DNA of 64,000 nucleotides from CAYPTY01 sp964413935 (GTDB lineage Bacteria > Bacteroidota > Rhodothermia > Balneolales > Balneolaceae). Both the position numbers and the translations under genes were made by a program. The stretch lies in NCBI GenBank assembly GCA_964413935.1, contig CAYPTY010000002.1, forward strand, positions 124,001 to 188,000. Direction: 5' to 3'. Positions 1 to 8,961 of the stretch are shown in pieces. Numbering within the stretch: position 1 is the stretch's first letter; each line of letters starts with the position of its first letter. The notes below the pieces were generated by a model. It was given only the letters and a program-made list of their open reading frames with translations. It searched no databases and was not told where the DNA came from.

Positions 1-257
1 TGGCCAGACATTTTATTTCTCTCCCCCTCGACAGAGTCGGCATTCGACAGGTGGATGAAGACTTTGAAGGCGGTGCCCAGGAAGTTCCGCAGTTTGTACG
101 CGACATGCCTGATTATGAGCAGAATCTGATCAAGATTTTGCTGGCAGGAACTCCATGGTATGATTGGAGCAAGTTCTATGAATCCCAGACAGCCCGGATA
201 ATGCTGACCGATTACATCAGCTACCTGTTCCAGCTGCCCGCTTACCAGCTTACTTAA
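1..257 (+). CDS. DUF1800 family protein, C-terminal fragment (5' end outside window)
   Basis: The frame is already open at base 3 and closes with TAA at 255-257, so only about the last 84 residues are visible; the GTG at 51 is internal and is not the gene start. The fragment ends in a helical segment finishing LFQLPAYQLT, which resembles the end of DUF1800 proteins. DUF1800 genes are characteristically paired with a DUF1501 gene, and one follows after 18 bases. That pairing is the main support, because no diagnostic domain core is in the window. DUF1800/DUF1501 proteins are exported and of unknown biochemistry. Alternative: another exported protein co-transcribed with the DUF1501 gene. Confidence 0.6.
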   Translation, partial: ARHFISLPLDRVGIRQVDEDFEGGAQEVPQFVRDMPDYEQNLIKILLAGTPWYDWSKFYESQTARIMLTDYISYLFQLPAYQLT

Positions 258-275
258 ATCAAGAGGAAGAAGAAT

Positions 276-1904
276 ATGTGCAATCACCACGATAACAACC
301 ACCGCCACGGTTTTAAACTCGAACATGGAGAAGCTCATACCCGCGATCATCAGACCTGGTCGCGCCGCAGCTTCCTTGCCAGCCTTGGCCTGGCTTCCCT
401 GGGATCGACAATGATGCTGGGCGGAATGCCGGTACAGGCATTTTCAAACTCAAATCTGCTACAGCGCCTCGGACAATTGCCAACCCGCCGGGTACTGGTG
501 CTGATTCAGCTCAACGGCGGTAATGACGGCCTGAATACCGTAGTACCCGTAGAGGATTCCGTGTATTACAATGTTCGTCCAACCATTGCCATCCCAAAAC
601 AGGAATCCATCCTGCTGGATGATCTTACCGGATTGCATCCGGCTATGTCATCCGTTATGGATCTCTGGAATAACGATGCTATGTCGGTTGTGCAGAGCGT
701 AGGGTATGCTGATCAGAGCCGATCGCACTTCCGCGGAACCGATATCTGGGCCAGCGGTGCTGATTCCGATGAAAATCTGAATTCAGGCTGGCTGGGACGT
801 TTTCTAACTGAATCCAATCCGGATTTTCTGGCCAATCCAACAGACTATCCCCTGGGTGTGCGTATCGGTGGTACCAATCTCCTCTTCCAGAGCGATTTCG
901 GTAATGTTGGGATGACCTTTGGCGGAAACTCTCAGTTTGAGGCATTCATCGAGCAAGGTGGTTTTTACAGTGAAGACGATCTACCTGACAATGCATACGG
1001 AAATGCCCTGGCTTATGCACGCAAAGTGACCAATGCTTCTTTCCGATATGTGGAAGCCATTCAGAATGCTGCGAATGCAGCTGAGAACCTTGGAGCCTAT
1101 CCTCAGAGTTCACTGGGACGCGGACTTTCCAATATCGCCAGGCTTATCCGCGGCGATCTTCAAACCCGTATTTATCTGGTTTCACGCGGTGGATTCGATA
1201 CTCATTCCATGCAGGGTGGGCTGGAAGGCGGACATGCAGACAACCTGCGTGATGTTGCCGATTCAGTGACTGCTTTTTATGCTGATCTTGCTGCAGACGG
1301 ACTGGACCAGGAAGTGCTCACCATGACCTTTTCTGAATTCGGCCGTACCCTCGGCGAGAACGGATCTCAGGGTACCGACCATGGATCTTCTGCCCCGCTC
1401 TTCCTCTTCGGTCCCGGCGTGAGCAGTGGTATTTATGGAAATGCCCCGGATCTGGTTAATCTTGAAGGAGGCGAGCCGGTCTTCAGTACCGATTACCGAA
1501 CCATATACAGCACCGTTCTTCGCAACTGGTTTGGACTGGAAGAGGCGATCAGCGCAGACATCCTCGGTGATAATTATCAGGCTTTTGATTTCATCGATCA
1601 GATGGCTACCGATGTAGAACGATTCGACCAACAGATTGCCAGATCCTTCAAATTAAATCAGAATTATCCGAATCCGTTCAACCCAAACACCATCATTTCA
1701 TTCAGCCTGCCTTCATACGCACCGGTTCGGCTTCGTGTATTTGATGTAAACGGAAGGTTGATTCAAACCCTGGTTGACCGTAATCTTGCATCGGGTAACC
1801 ATGAAGTTATTTTTAATGGCTCCGGCCTGAACAGCGGTATCTATTTCTACACTCTGGAAACTCCGAATGGTTCAAAAACCGGAAAAATGACTTTAATCAA
1901 GTAA
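276..1904 (+). CDS. DUF1501 domain protein with Tat signal and T9SS type A sorting domain
   Basis: A 542-residue exported protein. A His-rich N-terminus (MCNHHDNNHRHG) leads to a twin-arginine signal (SRRSFLASLG at about 29-38) with a hydrophobic stretch. The DUF1501 (sulfatase/alkaline-phosphatase-like) domain spans about 70-440, with motifs VLIQLNGGNDGLNTVVP, SRSHFRGTDIW, SRGGFDTH and MTFSEFGRT...DHGSSAPLFLFG. From about 457 to the end is a T9SS type A sorting domain (NYPNPFNPNT ... GKMTLIK), so the product should be folded in the cytoplasm, exported by Tat and then moved across the outer membrane by T9SS. DUF1501 proteins have no established substrate. It lies 18 bases after the DUF1800 gene and 7 bases before the WG lipoprotein gene, consistent with one operon. 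Confidence 0.9.
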   Translation: MCNHHDNNHRHGFKLEHGEAHTRDHQTWSRRSFLASLGLASLGSTMMLGGMPVQAFSNSNLLQRLGQLPTRRVLVLIQLNGGNDGLNTVVPVEDSVYYNVRPTIAIPKQESILLDDLTGLHPAMSSVMDLWNNDAMSVVQSVGYADQSRSHFRGTDIWASGADSDENLNSGWLGRFLTESNPDFLANPTDYPLGVRIGGTNLLFQSDFGNVGMTFGGNSQFEAFIEQGGFYSEDDLPDNAYGNALAYARKVTNASFRYVEAIQNAANAAENLGAYPQSSLGRGLSNIARLIRGDLQTRIYLVSRGGFDTHSMQGGLEGGHADNLRDVADSVTAFYADLAADGLDQEVLTMTFSEFGRTLGENGSQGTDHGSSAPLFLFGPGVSSGIYGNAPDLVNLEGGEPVFSTDYRTIYSTVLRNWFGLEEAISADILGDNYQAFDFIDQMATDVERFDQQIARSFKLNQNYPNPFNPNTIISFSLPSYAPVRLRVFDVNGRLIQTLVDRNLASGNHEVIFNGSGLNSGIYFYTLETPNGSKTGKMTLIK

Positions 1905-1911
1905 TACGATT

Positions 1912-2955
1912 ATGACCAAGCTCAGATTTACCCTAATCCTCATATTCCTGGCCTATGTGGCTGTTTTACTCACCGGATGTAATGTCGTAAATGACATCAC
2001 TGGTAAGGATGATGATGAGCCGGAGAATACCCTGCATCCGGTGTTATTGAACGGCGAATGGGGTTTCATCAATCGGGAAGGTTCCTTACAGATTCCTCCG
2101 CAATTTGATGCCGTGCGTGATTTTAAAAACGGATATGCAGCTGTAGGGCTGAACGGGAACTGGGGCTTCATCTCTGAAGAAAACAAACAGGTAGTGGTTT
2201 CCCCTTCCTTCAACTTTGTCGGTGATTTTGCCGAAAATGGGCTTACACCGGCTCAGAACCTGGGTGAATCATACGGTTATATTAATACATCCGGGGAGTT
2301 TGCCATCAGTCCTCAGTTCGATCTGGCTCTTGGATTTTCTGAAGGACGTGCTCCAGTTCGCATCGACGGGCAGTGGGGATATATTGACAACAGCGGTACT
2401 CAGGTGATTGAAGTTCAGTATTCGGATGCCAGACCCTTTTCTGAAGGGAAGGCTGCTGTCGAAACCTTTGACGGTTGGGTTTATATCGATGAAAGGGGAA
2501 ATACGGTTGTAGATCCCACCTTCCAGATAACTGCTGCCCGTGAGTTCTCAGACGGACTGGCTGCCATTCAAACCGCCGAAGGCTGGGGTTACATCGATGA
2601 AAGCGGATCTCCGGTTATTAATCCAGATTTTGACGCGGCCGGCATCTTCACGGAAGGCCGGGCCTGGCTTCAGGATGGCGACTATACCGGCTATATCGAC
2701 AAAGAAGGAAATTTCCTTATTGAACCGCAGTTTGCCGAAGCACGACCCTTTTCCGAAAACCTGGCGGCAGTTCGGCTCAGTTCTAACTGGTATTTTGTAA
2801 ACCGCCGAAGCGGACTGCTGCAGTTCCCGGACTCCTTTGAGGAAGCCTGGGATTTCAGCAACGGCATTGCCCGAGTGCGTGTAGGCCCTGATGATAATCC
2901 GGCCTACGGCTATATCGATAAGAACGGCGAATACATCTGGTTTCCAACCCGGTAA
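1912..2955 (+). CDS. WG-repeat lipoprotein (first of a tandem pair)
   Basis: A 347-residue predicted lipoprotein: signal sequence with lipobox LLTGC, Cys at residue 23. The mature part is almost entirely WG repeats, units of roughly 45-50 residues built on G-x-W-G-[FY]-I-[DN]-x-x-G ... I-x-P-x-F-[DE]-x-A ... F-S-[DE]-G-x-A-x-V. At least six units can be counted (GEWGFINREG, GNWGFISEEN, GQWGYIDNSG, DGWVYIDERG, EGWGYIDESG, and later GYI or WYF variants). WG repeats form beta-rich scaffolds probably used for protein binding; no enzyme activity is known. The gene starts 7 bases after the DUF1501 gene, and its paralogue follows after 3 bases. Function unknown; surface or periplasmic binding is inference. 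Confidence 0.85.
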   Translation: MTKLRFTLILIFLAYVAVLLTGCNVVNDITGKDDDEPENTLHPVLLNGEWGFINREGSLQIPPQFDAVRDFKNGYAAVGLNGNWGFISEENKQVVVSPSFNFVGDFAENGLTPAQNLGESYGYINTSGEFAISPQFDLALGFSEGRAPVRIDGQWGYIDNSGTQVIEVQYSDARPFSEGKAAVETFDGWVYIDERGNTVVDPTFQITAAREFSDGLAAIQTAEGWGYIDESGSPVINPDFDAAGIFTEGRAWLQDGDYTGYIDKEGNFLIEPQFAEARPFSENLAAVRLSSNWYFVNRRSGLLQFPDSFEEAWDFSNGIARVRVGPDDNPAYGYIDKNGEYIWFPTR

Positions 2956-2958
2956 AAC

Positions 2959-4020
2959 ATGAAGAATATGAAACGAATACTATCCTCCCTATTTATTCTG
3001 TTGGCTGCAGTTTTATTCTCTTCCTGCGATGTCGTGGATTCCGTAACCGGAAAGGACGACAACAACGAAGTTGAACTTTACCCCGTGCTGGTGAACGGCG
3101 AATGGGGCTACATCAACAAAACCGGACAACTGGTGATAGAGCCTGATTTTCAGATTGCCAGTCCTTTCCGTGCTGGCCGGGCCCGGGTAAGAGAAAGCTG
3201 GCGCTGGACATTCATCGACAAAACCGGTGAACCCATCGTTGAAAGTTATTTTGAAGAGATACGCTCCTTCTCTGACGGCATGGCTGCCGTTCGGCTGGAC
3301 GGACGCTGGGGCTATATCGGCCGCGACGGTAACCTCAGAATCAACCCACGCTTCCGCTCCGCTTTTCCATTCGCTGACGGGCGTGCCTTCGTACGCTCTC
3401 TGGATTATTCCCGCTGGTATTATGTTAACAAAGATGGGAATGCCATCGAATCGGTGGACCTACCATTCGATGTGGATTACAGTGATGAAAGTACTTTTTC
3501 AGAAGGATTGGCACTGGTTCGAAACGATAACCTCTTTGGATATTTCGATGCCAATGGCCGAAAAATCATTGACTTTCGATATCCTGAAGCCCGTCCCTTC
3601 TCAGAAAACATTGCGGCCGTGAGGGTGAGCGATAGATGGGGCTTCATCGACAAAAGAGGAAATCTAGCCATTACCCCTCAGTTTATTTCCGTTGGTGATT
3701 TCAGTGACGGACTGGCTCCAGCCCGCCGTAACTCCAACAGCTTCGGCTTCATCGACAAAAAAGGAAGCTTTGTGATCGAGGAGCAGTTTGATGAGGTTTA
3801 TGGGTTCTCCGAAGACCGGGCTGCGGTTCGGCAGGGTTCCAGCTGGTTCTTTATCGACAAAAACGGCAACCGCATCTCAGAGAGTAACTTTGATGCGGTT
3901 GAATCATTCGATAAAGGCCTGGCCAGAGTAACCGACTTCACTCTGATGGAGGATGAACTCATCGAACGCTACGGTTACATCAACCGCAGTGGTGATTTCG
4001 TCTGGTTCCCGACCAACTGA
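2959..4020 (+). CDS. WG-repeat lipoprotein (second of a tandem pair)
   Basis: A 353-residue paralogue of the preceding gene. The lipobox LFSSC also puts Cys at residue 23, and the mature N-terminus is nearly the same (DVVDSVTGKDD here, NVVNDITGKDDD there). It has WG repeats throughout (GEWGYINKTG, GRWGYIGRDG, DRWGFIDKRG, NSFGFIDKKG, SSWFFIDKNG) and the same C-terminal ending (GYINRSGDFVWFPTN versus GYIDKNGEYIWFPTR). It starts 3 bases after its neighbour, so a recent tandem duplication within the operon is the simple reading. A second ATG at 2968 is an alternative start. It converges on pgk with an 18-base gap and no visible terminator. Confidence 0.85.
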   Translation: MKNMKRILSSLFILLAAVLFSSCDVVDSVTGKDDNNEVELYPVLVNGEWGYINKTGQLVIEPDFQIASPFRAGRARVRESWRWTFIDKTGEPIVESYFEEIRSFSDGMAAVRLDGRWGYIGRDGNLRINPRFRSAFPFADGRAFVRSLDYSRWYYVNKDGNAIESVDLPFDVDYSDESTFSEGLALVRNDNLFGYFDANGRKIIDFRYPEARPFSENIAAVRVSDRWGFIDKRGNLAITPQFISVGDFSDGLAPARRNSNSFGFIDKKGSFVIEEQFDEVYGFSEDRAAVRQGSSWFFIDKNGNRISESNFDAVESFDKGLARVTDFTLMEDELIERYGYINRSGDFVWFPTN

Positions 4021-4038
4021 TTTATCAGCAGCAGGCGT

Positions 4039-5232
4039 TTATTTGTCGGTGAGTGCAGCTACCCCGGGCAGCTCTTTGCCTTCCAGGTATTCCAGACTTG
4101 CACCACCACCGGTTGAAACATGAGATACCTTTTCACTCAGCCCGGCTTTTTTGATAGCTGCGGCTGAATCTCCACCCCCAATAATGGTGGTTGCCCCATT
4201 TGAAGTGGCTTCGGCCAGTGCTTCAGCTACAGCAAAGGTACCTTTGGCAAAGTTTGGCATCTCAAACACACCCATCGGTCCGTTCCAGACCACGGTTTTA
4301 GCTTCCAGCACTTCTCCGGAGAAGAGTCCCATAGACTTCGGGCCGATATCAAGGGCCATCCAGTCTTCTTCAATGCCGTATTCACCCACTACCCTGCTTT
4401 CCGCATCATTATTAAACTCTCTGGCAATTACTGAATCGATTGGCAGTAGGATTCTGACATCAGCTTCATCGGCCTTTTTCAGTAATTCACCGGCAAGCTC
4501 AACTTTGTCTTCCTCGACCAGCGATTTCCCGATGGGCAGTCCCTTGGCTTTGTAAAAGGTGTAGGTCATGCCTCCGCCAATAATGATGGAATCCACTTTG
4601 TTCAACAGATTCTCTATCACACCAATTTTGTCGGAAACTTTAGCCCCGCCCAGAATAGCCACAAAAGGCCGGACCGGGTTATTGACGCTTTCACTCAGGT
4701 ACTTTATTTCTTTTTCGAGGAGGAAACCGGAAACGGCAGGTTGAATATATTCGGTAACCCCGGCCACGGAAGCGTGAGCCCGGTGTGAGGATCCAAACGC
4801 GTCGTTCACAAAAATATCAGCGTGTTTGGCCAGTGCCTTGGTGAATTCCGGATCATTTGCTTTCTCACCTTCGTGGAAACGCACATTTTCGAGAAGAATC
4901 ACATCGCCAAATGCCGCTTTTTCAACAAGTGCATCTACTTCCTCTCCGATGCAGTCGGATGCAAAATGAACATTGGTATCCAGGTGTTCTGAGAGGTAAT
5001 CGGCAACCGGTTTCAGTGAAAAAGCGGGATCCGGTGTTCCGGCCGGCCTGCCGAGGTGACTGGTCAGGATCAGCAAACCATTCCGGCTGATAATATACTG
5101 AATAGACGGCATGGCCTGTACAATACGGTTATCGTCGGTGATTTTCCCATCCTTGAGAGGCACGTTAAAGTCGACGCGCATCATCACTTTTTTGCCGGAA
5201 GGATCAATATCCTGAAGAGTGAGTTTTGACAT
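4039..5232 (-). CDS. pgk: phosphoglycerate kinase
   Basis: A 397-residue cytosolic glycolytic enzyme that transfers phosphate from 1,3-bisphosphoglycerate to ADP. The length is standard for bacterial Pgk. Motifs seen: N-terminal substrate site (VMMRVDFNVPL, LTSHLGRP), hinge and nucleotide region (ILGGAKVSDKIGVIENLL, IIGGGMTYTF), VWNGPMGVFE, GGGDSAAAIKKAGL, and C-terminal STGGGASLEYLEGKELPG. It is transcribed alone, divergent from the large T9SS cargo gene (167-base gap holding a 12-base palindrome) and convergent with the WG lipoprotein operon. There is nothing unusual in the protein. Confidence 0.98.
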   Translation of the reverse strand: MSKLTLQDIDPSGKKVMMRVDFNVPLKDGKITDDNRIVQAMPSIQYIISRNGLLILTSHLGRPAGTPDPAFSLKPVADYLSEHLDTNVHFASDCIGEEVDALVEKAAFGDVILLENVRFHEGEKANDPEFTKALAKHADIFVNDAFGSSHRAHASVAGVTEYIQPAVSGFLLEKEIKYLSESVNNPVRPFVAILGGAKVSDKIGVIENLLNKVDSIIIGGGMTYTFYKAKGLPIGKSLVEEDKVELAGELLKKADEADVRILLPIDSVIAREFNNDAESRVVGEYGIEEDWMALDIGPKSMGLFSGEVLEAKTVVWNGPMGVFEMPNFAKGTFAVAEALAEATSNGATTIIGGGDSAAAIKKAGLSEKVSHVSTGGGASLEYLEGKELPGVAALTDK

Positions 5233-5268
5233 GATTCTCTGATTAATTGAGTACTAAATGATTAGTGG

Positions 5269-5280
5269 AATGTATACATT
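5269..5280. promoter_or_regulatory. 12-base perfect palindrome in the pgk / T9SS-cargo divergent region
   Basis: AATGTATACATT is a perfect palindrome 37 bases upstream of the pgk ATG and 120 bases upstream of the divergent gene. Its position between two divergent starts suits a dimeric-regulator operator, but an AT-rich 12-mer can also occur by chance. Confidence 0.3.
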
Positions 5281-5340
5281 ACAGATGTCTTCTGAATGGT
5301 TTGAATATATCAACTGAAGCAGAAGAATAGCAGTGAAGTT

Positions 5341-5367
5341 TTGATTAAATCAGATCAGATTTATACT
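5341..5367 (+). promoter_or_regulatory. candidate promoter of the T9SS cargo gene
   Basis: TTGATT (5341-5346) and TATACT (5362-5367) resemble sigma-70 -35 and -10 boxes, but with a short 15-base spacer. The start codon at 5400 lies 33 bases downstream and is preceded by a strong Shine-Dalgarno, AAAGGAGG at 5387-5394. Confidence 0.3.
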
Positions 5368-5399
5368 GTTAAAACAAGCATTTCTTAAAGGAGGACAGT

Positions 5400-7679
5400 A
5401 TGAAAAGTGTTCTACTAACTTGCCTGACCCTGATATTAAGTTCCTCCCTGGCTCTCAGCCAGACATTTAATATCACAAGCAGCACACCGGGAAATGGGGA
5501 TATCTCGGTGGATGATACAACTACAGTGACCTTTACCTTTAATGAGTCGCTGGATTTTGATCTAAACGACCCGGAAGGTTCCGGTTTTTCCTTTATCTAC
5601 TTTCCGGATAATCTTGAAATCGGTGACTTCTCTCTGAACACTGACAGCACAAGCATCTCAATTGAGGTGATTCATCCAGAAGAAATGGTTGTGGTCTGGA
5701 GTGTGTATGCGGCCAAAAGCAAAAGCGGTAAATCGCTTGATGAACCCTATGTGCTGAATTACTCTACCCTTTCCACTTCCGGAGCCGGTTCGGTATCCGG
5801 TGAGGTTTTCCTGAATCCGGCTAAAGGTGTGGACCAGGTAAAAGGATCCGTAGTTTATCTGTTCGAAGAAAATCCACTTGTTTTCGATGATAGCGGAGAA
5901 GGTGATGATGGTCCTGATCTTAAAGTTGCTGGTGCCGCGCTGGCAAATGCCGTAACCGGTGAATACAGCATTACAGGCGTTAGACCGGGCACCTATCTGC
6001 CACTCGCTCTGAATCTGTTAAGTGATTCTTTTGAAGAGATTCCGGATGAAATTGCCATTTATGATTCAGACGGAAACGGTGAATTGGAAACGGTCACGGT
6101 AAATGATAATGACCTCACGGGCATTGATCTTACCTACTTCGGATACAGCGTAAACACCGCGGCAGATAACCTGCAGCGCGTAACTGAGATTGCAACATCC
6201 GTTAATCCGAACCTGGATCTGTATATCATTGGCGGTTTTAACTTCATCTTTGAATTCGAGGATGAAACGGCATCCTTCAAACGCTATCGCAGTCTCACAG
6301 AATCAGATCCTATCGATGGAACAGTACCCACCTGGAGCTACCTGTTTCATGCTCCGCAGGATGATTTCACCCTGCTCATCGATTATGGTCCCTTAGGTAC
6401 CCTGCAGATTGATACCCTCGATTCACAAGAAATTGAGGAGATCACTGATATTCAGGGATTTACTTTTTCTGAGATTGATCCTTTACCCGGCACCTTCATC
6501 GATTCAGATGCAGCGGCTGCCGTGGCAGAGGCAAATGGCGGTGCTGAATTCCGGGATATTGGGGAGTCTCCATTCGCTTATCTTGAAGTGGAATACGTTG
6601 CTTCCAATGCTGCATTCCTGAACCCGGGACTGGTTCCTGATGGGGATTATTTCTGGATTGTGAACTACAGACGTGACAGTTTTGATCTGGCAACCCTGCA
6701 GTATAAACAGGATGAGCTAATCGTCTATGTTGATATGGTAACCGGTAATTTTATCGGATCTGAACTGCAGCTGAGCGAGCCCTTCCTGCTGAAAGATGGT
6801 GCCGAAGATGCTATCAATTTTGCCACTGAGCGTGATCCTTCCAATCAGCTGATATTTGTGAATGGTTTTTCCATTCTGGAAACAGCGATTGATTTTGAGG
6901 ATGCCACCGCTGTACAGACGGAAGAAAAGCCGGCTCTGCAGGGAGCATTTTCCGGTTATGAGTTCCGGTTTTATTCAACATCAGGCGACAGCACCTTATC
7001 GGTATACCGAGACCAGAATAATGAGGTTTATGAAAGTGAATTCGATCCATTCGATTTCATTCCTGACCCTTATACCGTTACAGACCTGGCTCCCATTGAT
7101 ACTTCAGTAATCATCGATTCAGATGAAGCCATGAGTATCGCACGTTCAGTGGGTGGTGATGCTTTTCTGAGCAGTCCGGTTGTGGGTCAACTACTGGAAA
7201 GTTCTGTGAGCATTCAACTGGGTAACTTCGACTGGTATCTGCAGGGACAGGCAGATATGGACAAAGTGATCTATGCTGTTTATTTCAACAGAAACTCCTT
7301 CAATCCTGCGAATGGCAACTTTATGGAAGAAGGCGGCGACATCGTTCTTGATGCCGTAACCGGTGACGTGATCGGCGGTATGCTGGTGAGCAACGATTCT
7401 GATCCGGAAATTGCTGAGGAAGTGAAATTGCATCAGAATTATCCAAACCCATTCAACCCAACAACCACCATCGGATTCGAAATCGGTAAAGCCCAGCAGG
7501 TTGAATTACTCATATTCAATATACTGGGACAAAAAGTGGCTACTCTGACTAATCAACGATATGCTGCAGGCTCCTACAATCTTCAGTGGGATGCCTCTAA
7601 CCTTAGCAGTGGTATCTACATTTATCAGCTCAGAACCGAAAACAGCAGCATCAACCGAAAAATGATGCTCATCAAATAA
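5400..7679 (+). CDS. secreted T9SS cargo protein with Ig-like domain and duplicated 200-residue unit
   Basis: A 759-residue protein of unknown function. It has a Sec signal peptide (about 1-21), then a bacterial Ig-like fold resembling SbsA/Big_5 domains (SSTPGNGDISVDDTTTVTFTF). A carboxypeptidase-regulatory-like segment follows at about 135-205 (GSVVYLFEE ... GEYSITGVRPGTYLPLAL). Two related units of about 200 residues come next (about 254-456 and 467-662), each with an IDSD-x-A-x-x-[IV]A motif followed by [NY]-R-x-[SD]-SF and ending D-x-VTGxxIG, somewhat like PepSY-type repeats. From about 675 to the end is a T9SS type A sorting domain (NYPNPFNPTTTI ... RKMMLIK). The start is fixed by the AAAGGAGG ribosome site five bases upstream. 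Monocistronic, closed by a terminator at 7697. Confidence 0.85.
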   Translation: MKSVLLTCLTLILSSSLALSQTFNITSSTPGNGDISVDDTTTVTFTFNESLDFDLNDPEGSGFSFIYFPDNLEIGDFSLNTDSTSISIEVIHPEEMVVVWSVYAAKSKSGKSLDEPYVLNYSTLSTSGAGSVSGEVFLNPAKGVDQVKGSVVYLFEENPLVFDDSGEGDDGPDLKVAGAALANAVTGEYSITGVRPGTYLPLALNLLSDSFEEIPDEIAIYDSDGNGELETVTVNDNDLTGIDLTYFGYSVNTAADNLQRVTEIATSVNPNLDLYIIGGFNFIFEFEDETASFKRYRSLTESDPIDGTVPTWSYLFHAPQDDFTLLIDYGPLGTLQIDTLDSQEIEEITDIQGFTFSEIDPLPGTFIDSDAAAAVAEANGGAEFRDIGESPFAYLEVEYVASNAAFLNPGLVPDGDYFWIVNYRRDSFDLATLQYKQDELIVYVDMVTGNFIGSELQLSEPFLLKDGAEDAINFATERDPSNQLIFVNGFSILETAIDFEDATAVQTEEKPALQGAFSGYEFRFYSTSGDSTLSVYRDQNNEVYESEFDPFDFIPDPYTVTDLAPIDTSVIIDSDEAMSIARSVGGDAFLSSPVVGQLLESSVSIQLGNFDWYLQGQADMDKVIYAVYFNRNSFNPANGNFMEEGGDIVLDAVTGDVIGGMLVSNDSDPEIAEEVKLHQNYPNPFNPTTTIGFEIGKAQQVELLIFNILGQKVATLTNQRYAAGSYNLQWDASNLSSGIYIYQLRTENSSINRKMMLIK

Positions 7680-7696
7680 CAGAGATTTACAAGCTG

Positions 7697-7727
7697 AAGC
7701 CCGTTGCTCAGGCACCGGGCTTTTTTT
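7697..7727 (+). terminator. Rho-independent terminator after the T9SS cargo gene
   Basis: Stem AAGCCCG (7697-7703) pairs with CGGGCTT (7716-7722), with an inner TGC/GCA pairing in the loop, and runs directly into seven T residues. It lies 17 bases after the stop codon. Confidence 0.85.
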
Positions 7728-7800
7728 ATGCCTCTACTACCCTGCTTTTCATTGTCAGAATGGATATTTTGGCATTCCAAAAAAAGACGGGATCTCAGTT

Positions 7801-8961
7801 ATGAAAACGATTTATTTCGATCATGCCGCTACTACGCCGCTGGACGAGCGCGTATTTGAGGTTATGATGCCCTTCCTGAGGGAGGAATACGGGAATGCCA
7901 ATTCGGCTCATCATCTGGGTCAGCAAGCCAAAGTCGCTGTTGAAAAAGCCAGAGAAAAAGTAGCCCAGCTACTGAATGCAGAACCTTCTGAGATTATTTT
8001 CACAAGCGGAGGTACAGAGAGCGATAATGCCTCTATCAATGGCCTTCTTATGATCCGTAAGGGCAAATCCGAAATCATCTCATCAGAGCTTGAACACCAT
8101 GCTGTTCTGCATCCCGTTGAATTCAGCAAGCTCACCGGACATAAACCGGTATATGTAAAACCGGATCATCAGGGCAAGATTAGCGCAGATGCCATTGAGG
8201 AGTTGATCAATGAGGATACAGCTATGGTAACGCTGATGCATGTAAATAATGAAATCGGCATCATCAATCCGGTAAAAGAAATTGCAGAAGTATGCAGAGC
8301 CAAAGAAGTACCCTTCCATACGGATGCGGTACAGTCGGTAGGTAAAATACCCGTGGATGTGAAAGATCTCGGTGTAGATTTGCTCTCTGCCAGCGGGCAT
8401 AAGATTTATGGGCCAAAAGGTATCGGCCTGCTTTATGTTCGCAGTGGTGCTGTCTGGATGCCCTGGATGCAGGGTGGATCACAGGAACGACGTCGCCGCG
8501 GCGGCACGCTCAACGTTCCGGGAATCGTTGGTTTTGCCAAGGCACTGGAGTTGAGTATCAGCGAAATGGATGAGAACACCGAAAAGTACCGTAAACTCAG
8601 AACACACCTGTTCAACCGGCTTCAGGATGTATTTGGCGATAAAGCCGTGCTGAATGGCTGCATGAAGGACGGAGTTGCCCATATTAACAATATCTCCTTT
8701 GTGGATGCTGAAGGCAGGGGCGTGGATGGCGAAATGCTGATACTGAATCTGGACATCGATGGTATTTGTGTTTCCAATGGCTCAGCCTGTACCTCCGGCG
8801 CAATGGAGCCCTCTCATGTACTCACTGGAATCGGGGTGGAAGATAATCGTGCCAACTCTAGTATCCGGGTTAGTTTCGGGCGGAAAAACACCCCCGAGGA
8901 TGTGGATTATCTGGTAGACAAACTGGAAGTGATCCTGAACCGAATGTTCGCTGTGGCCTGA
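7801..8961 (+). CDS. cysteine desulfurase (IscS/NifS family)
   Basis: A 386-residue PLP enzyme (aminotransferase class V) that removes sulfur from cysteine and passes it as persulfide to Fe-S cluster or tRNA thiolation partners. Visible: N-terminal YFDHAATTPLD, FTSGGTESDN, the PLP aspartate in HTDAVQSVGK, Schiff-base Lys201 in SASGHKIYGPKG, and catalytic Cys330 in SNGSACTSGAMEPSHVL. The short loop around the cysteine is of the group I (IscS/NifS) type. No iscU or other Fe-S gene is beside it. The stop overlaps the start of the LOG-family gene (TGATG), so the two are translationally coupled. Confidence 0.93.
   Translation: MKTIYFDHAATTPLDERVFEVMMPFLREEYGNANSAHHLGQQAKVAVEKAREKVAQLLNAEPSEIIFTSGGTESDNASINGLLMIRKGKSEIISSELEHHAVLHPVEFSKLTGHKPVYVKPDHQGKISADAIEELINEDTAMVTLMHVNNEIGIINPVKEIAEVCRAKEVPFHTDAVQSVGKIPVDVKDLGVDLLSASGHKIYGPKGIGLLYVRSGAVWMPWMQGGSQERRRRGGTLNVPGIVGFAKALELSISEMDENTEKYRKLRTHLFNRLQDVFGDKAVLNGCMKDGVAHINNISFVDAEGRGVDGEMLILNLDIDGICVSNGSACTSGAMEPSHVLTGIGVEDNRANSSIRVSFGRKNTPEDVDYLVDKLEVILNRMFAVA

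Noticed and set aside
1912..4020. Repetitive DNA resembling a repeat array or CRISPR
   Set aside because: The periodicity is at protein level (WG repeats) with varied DNA and no constant spacers.
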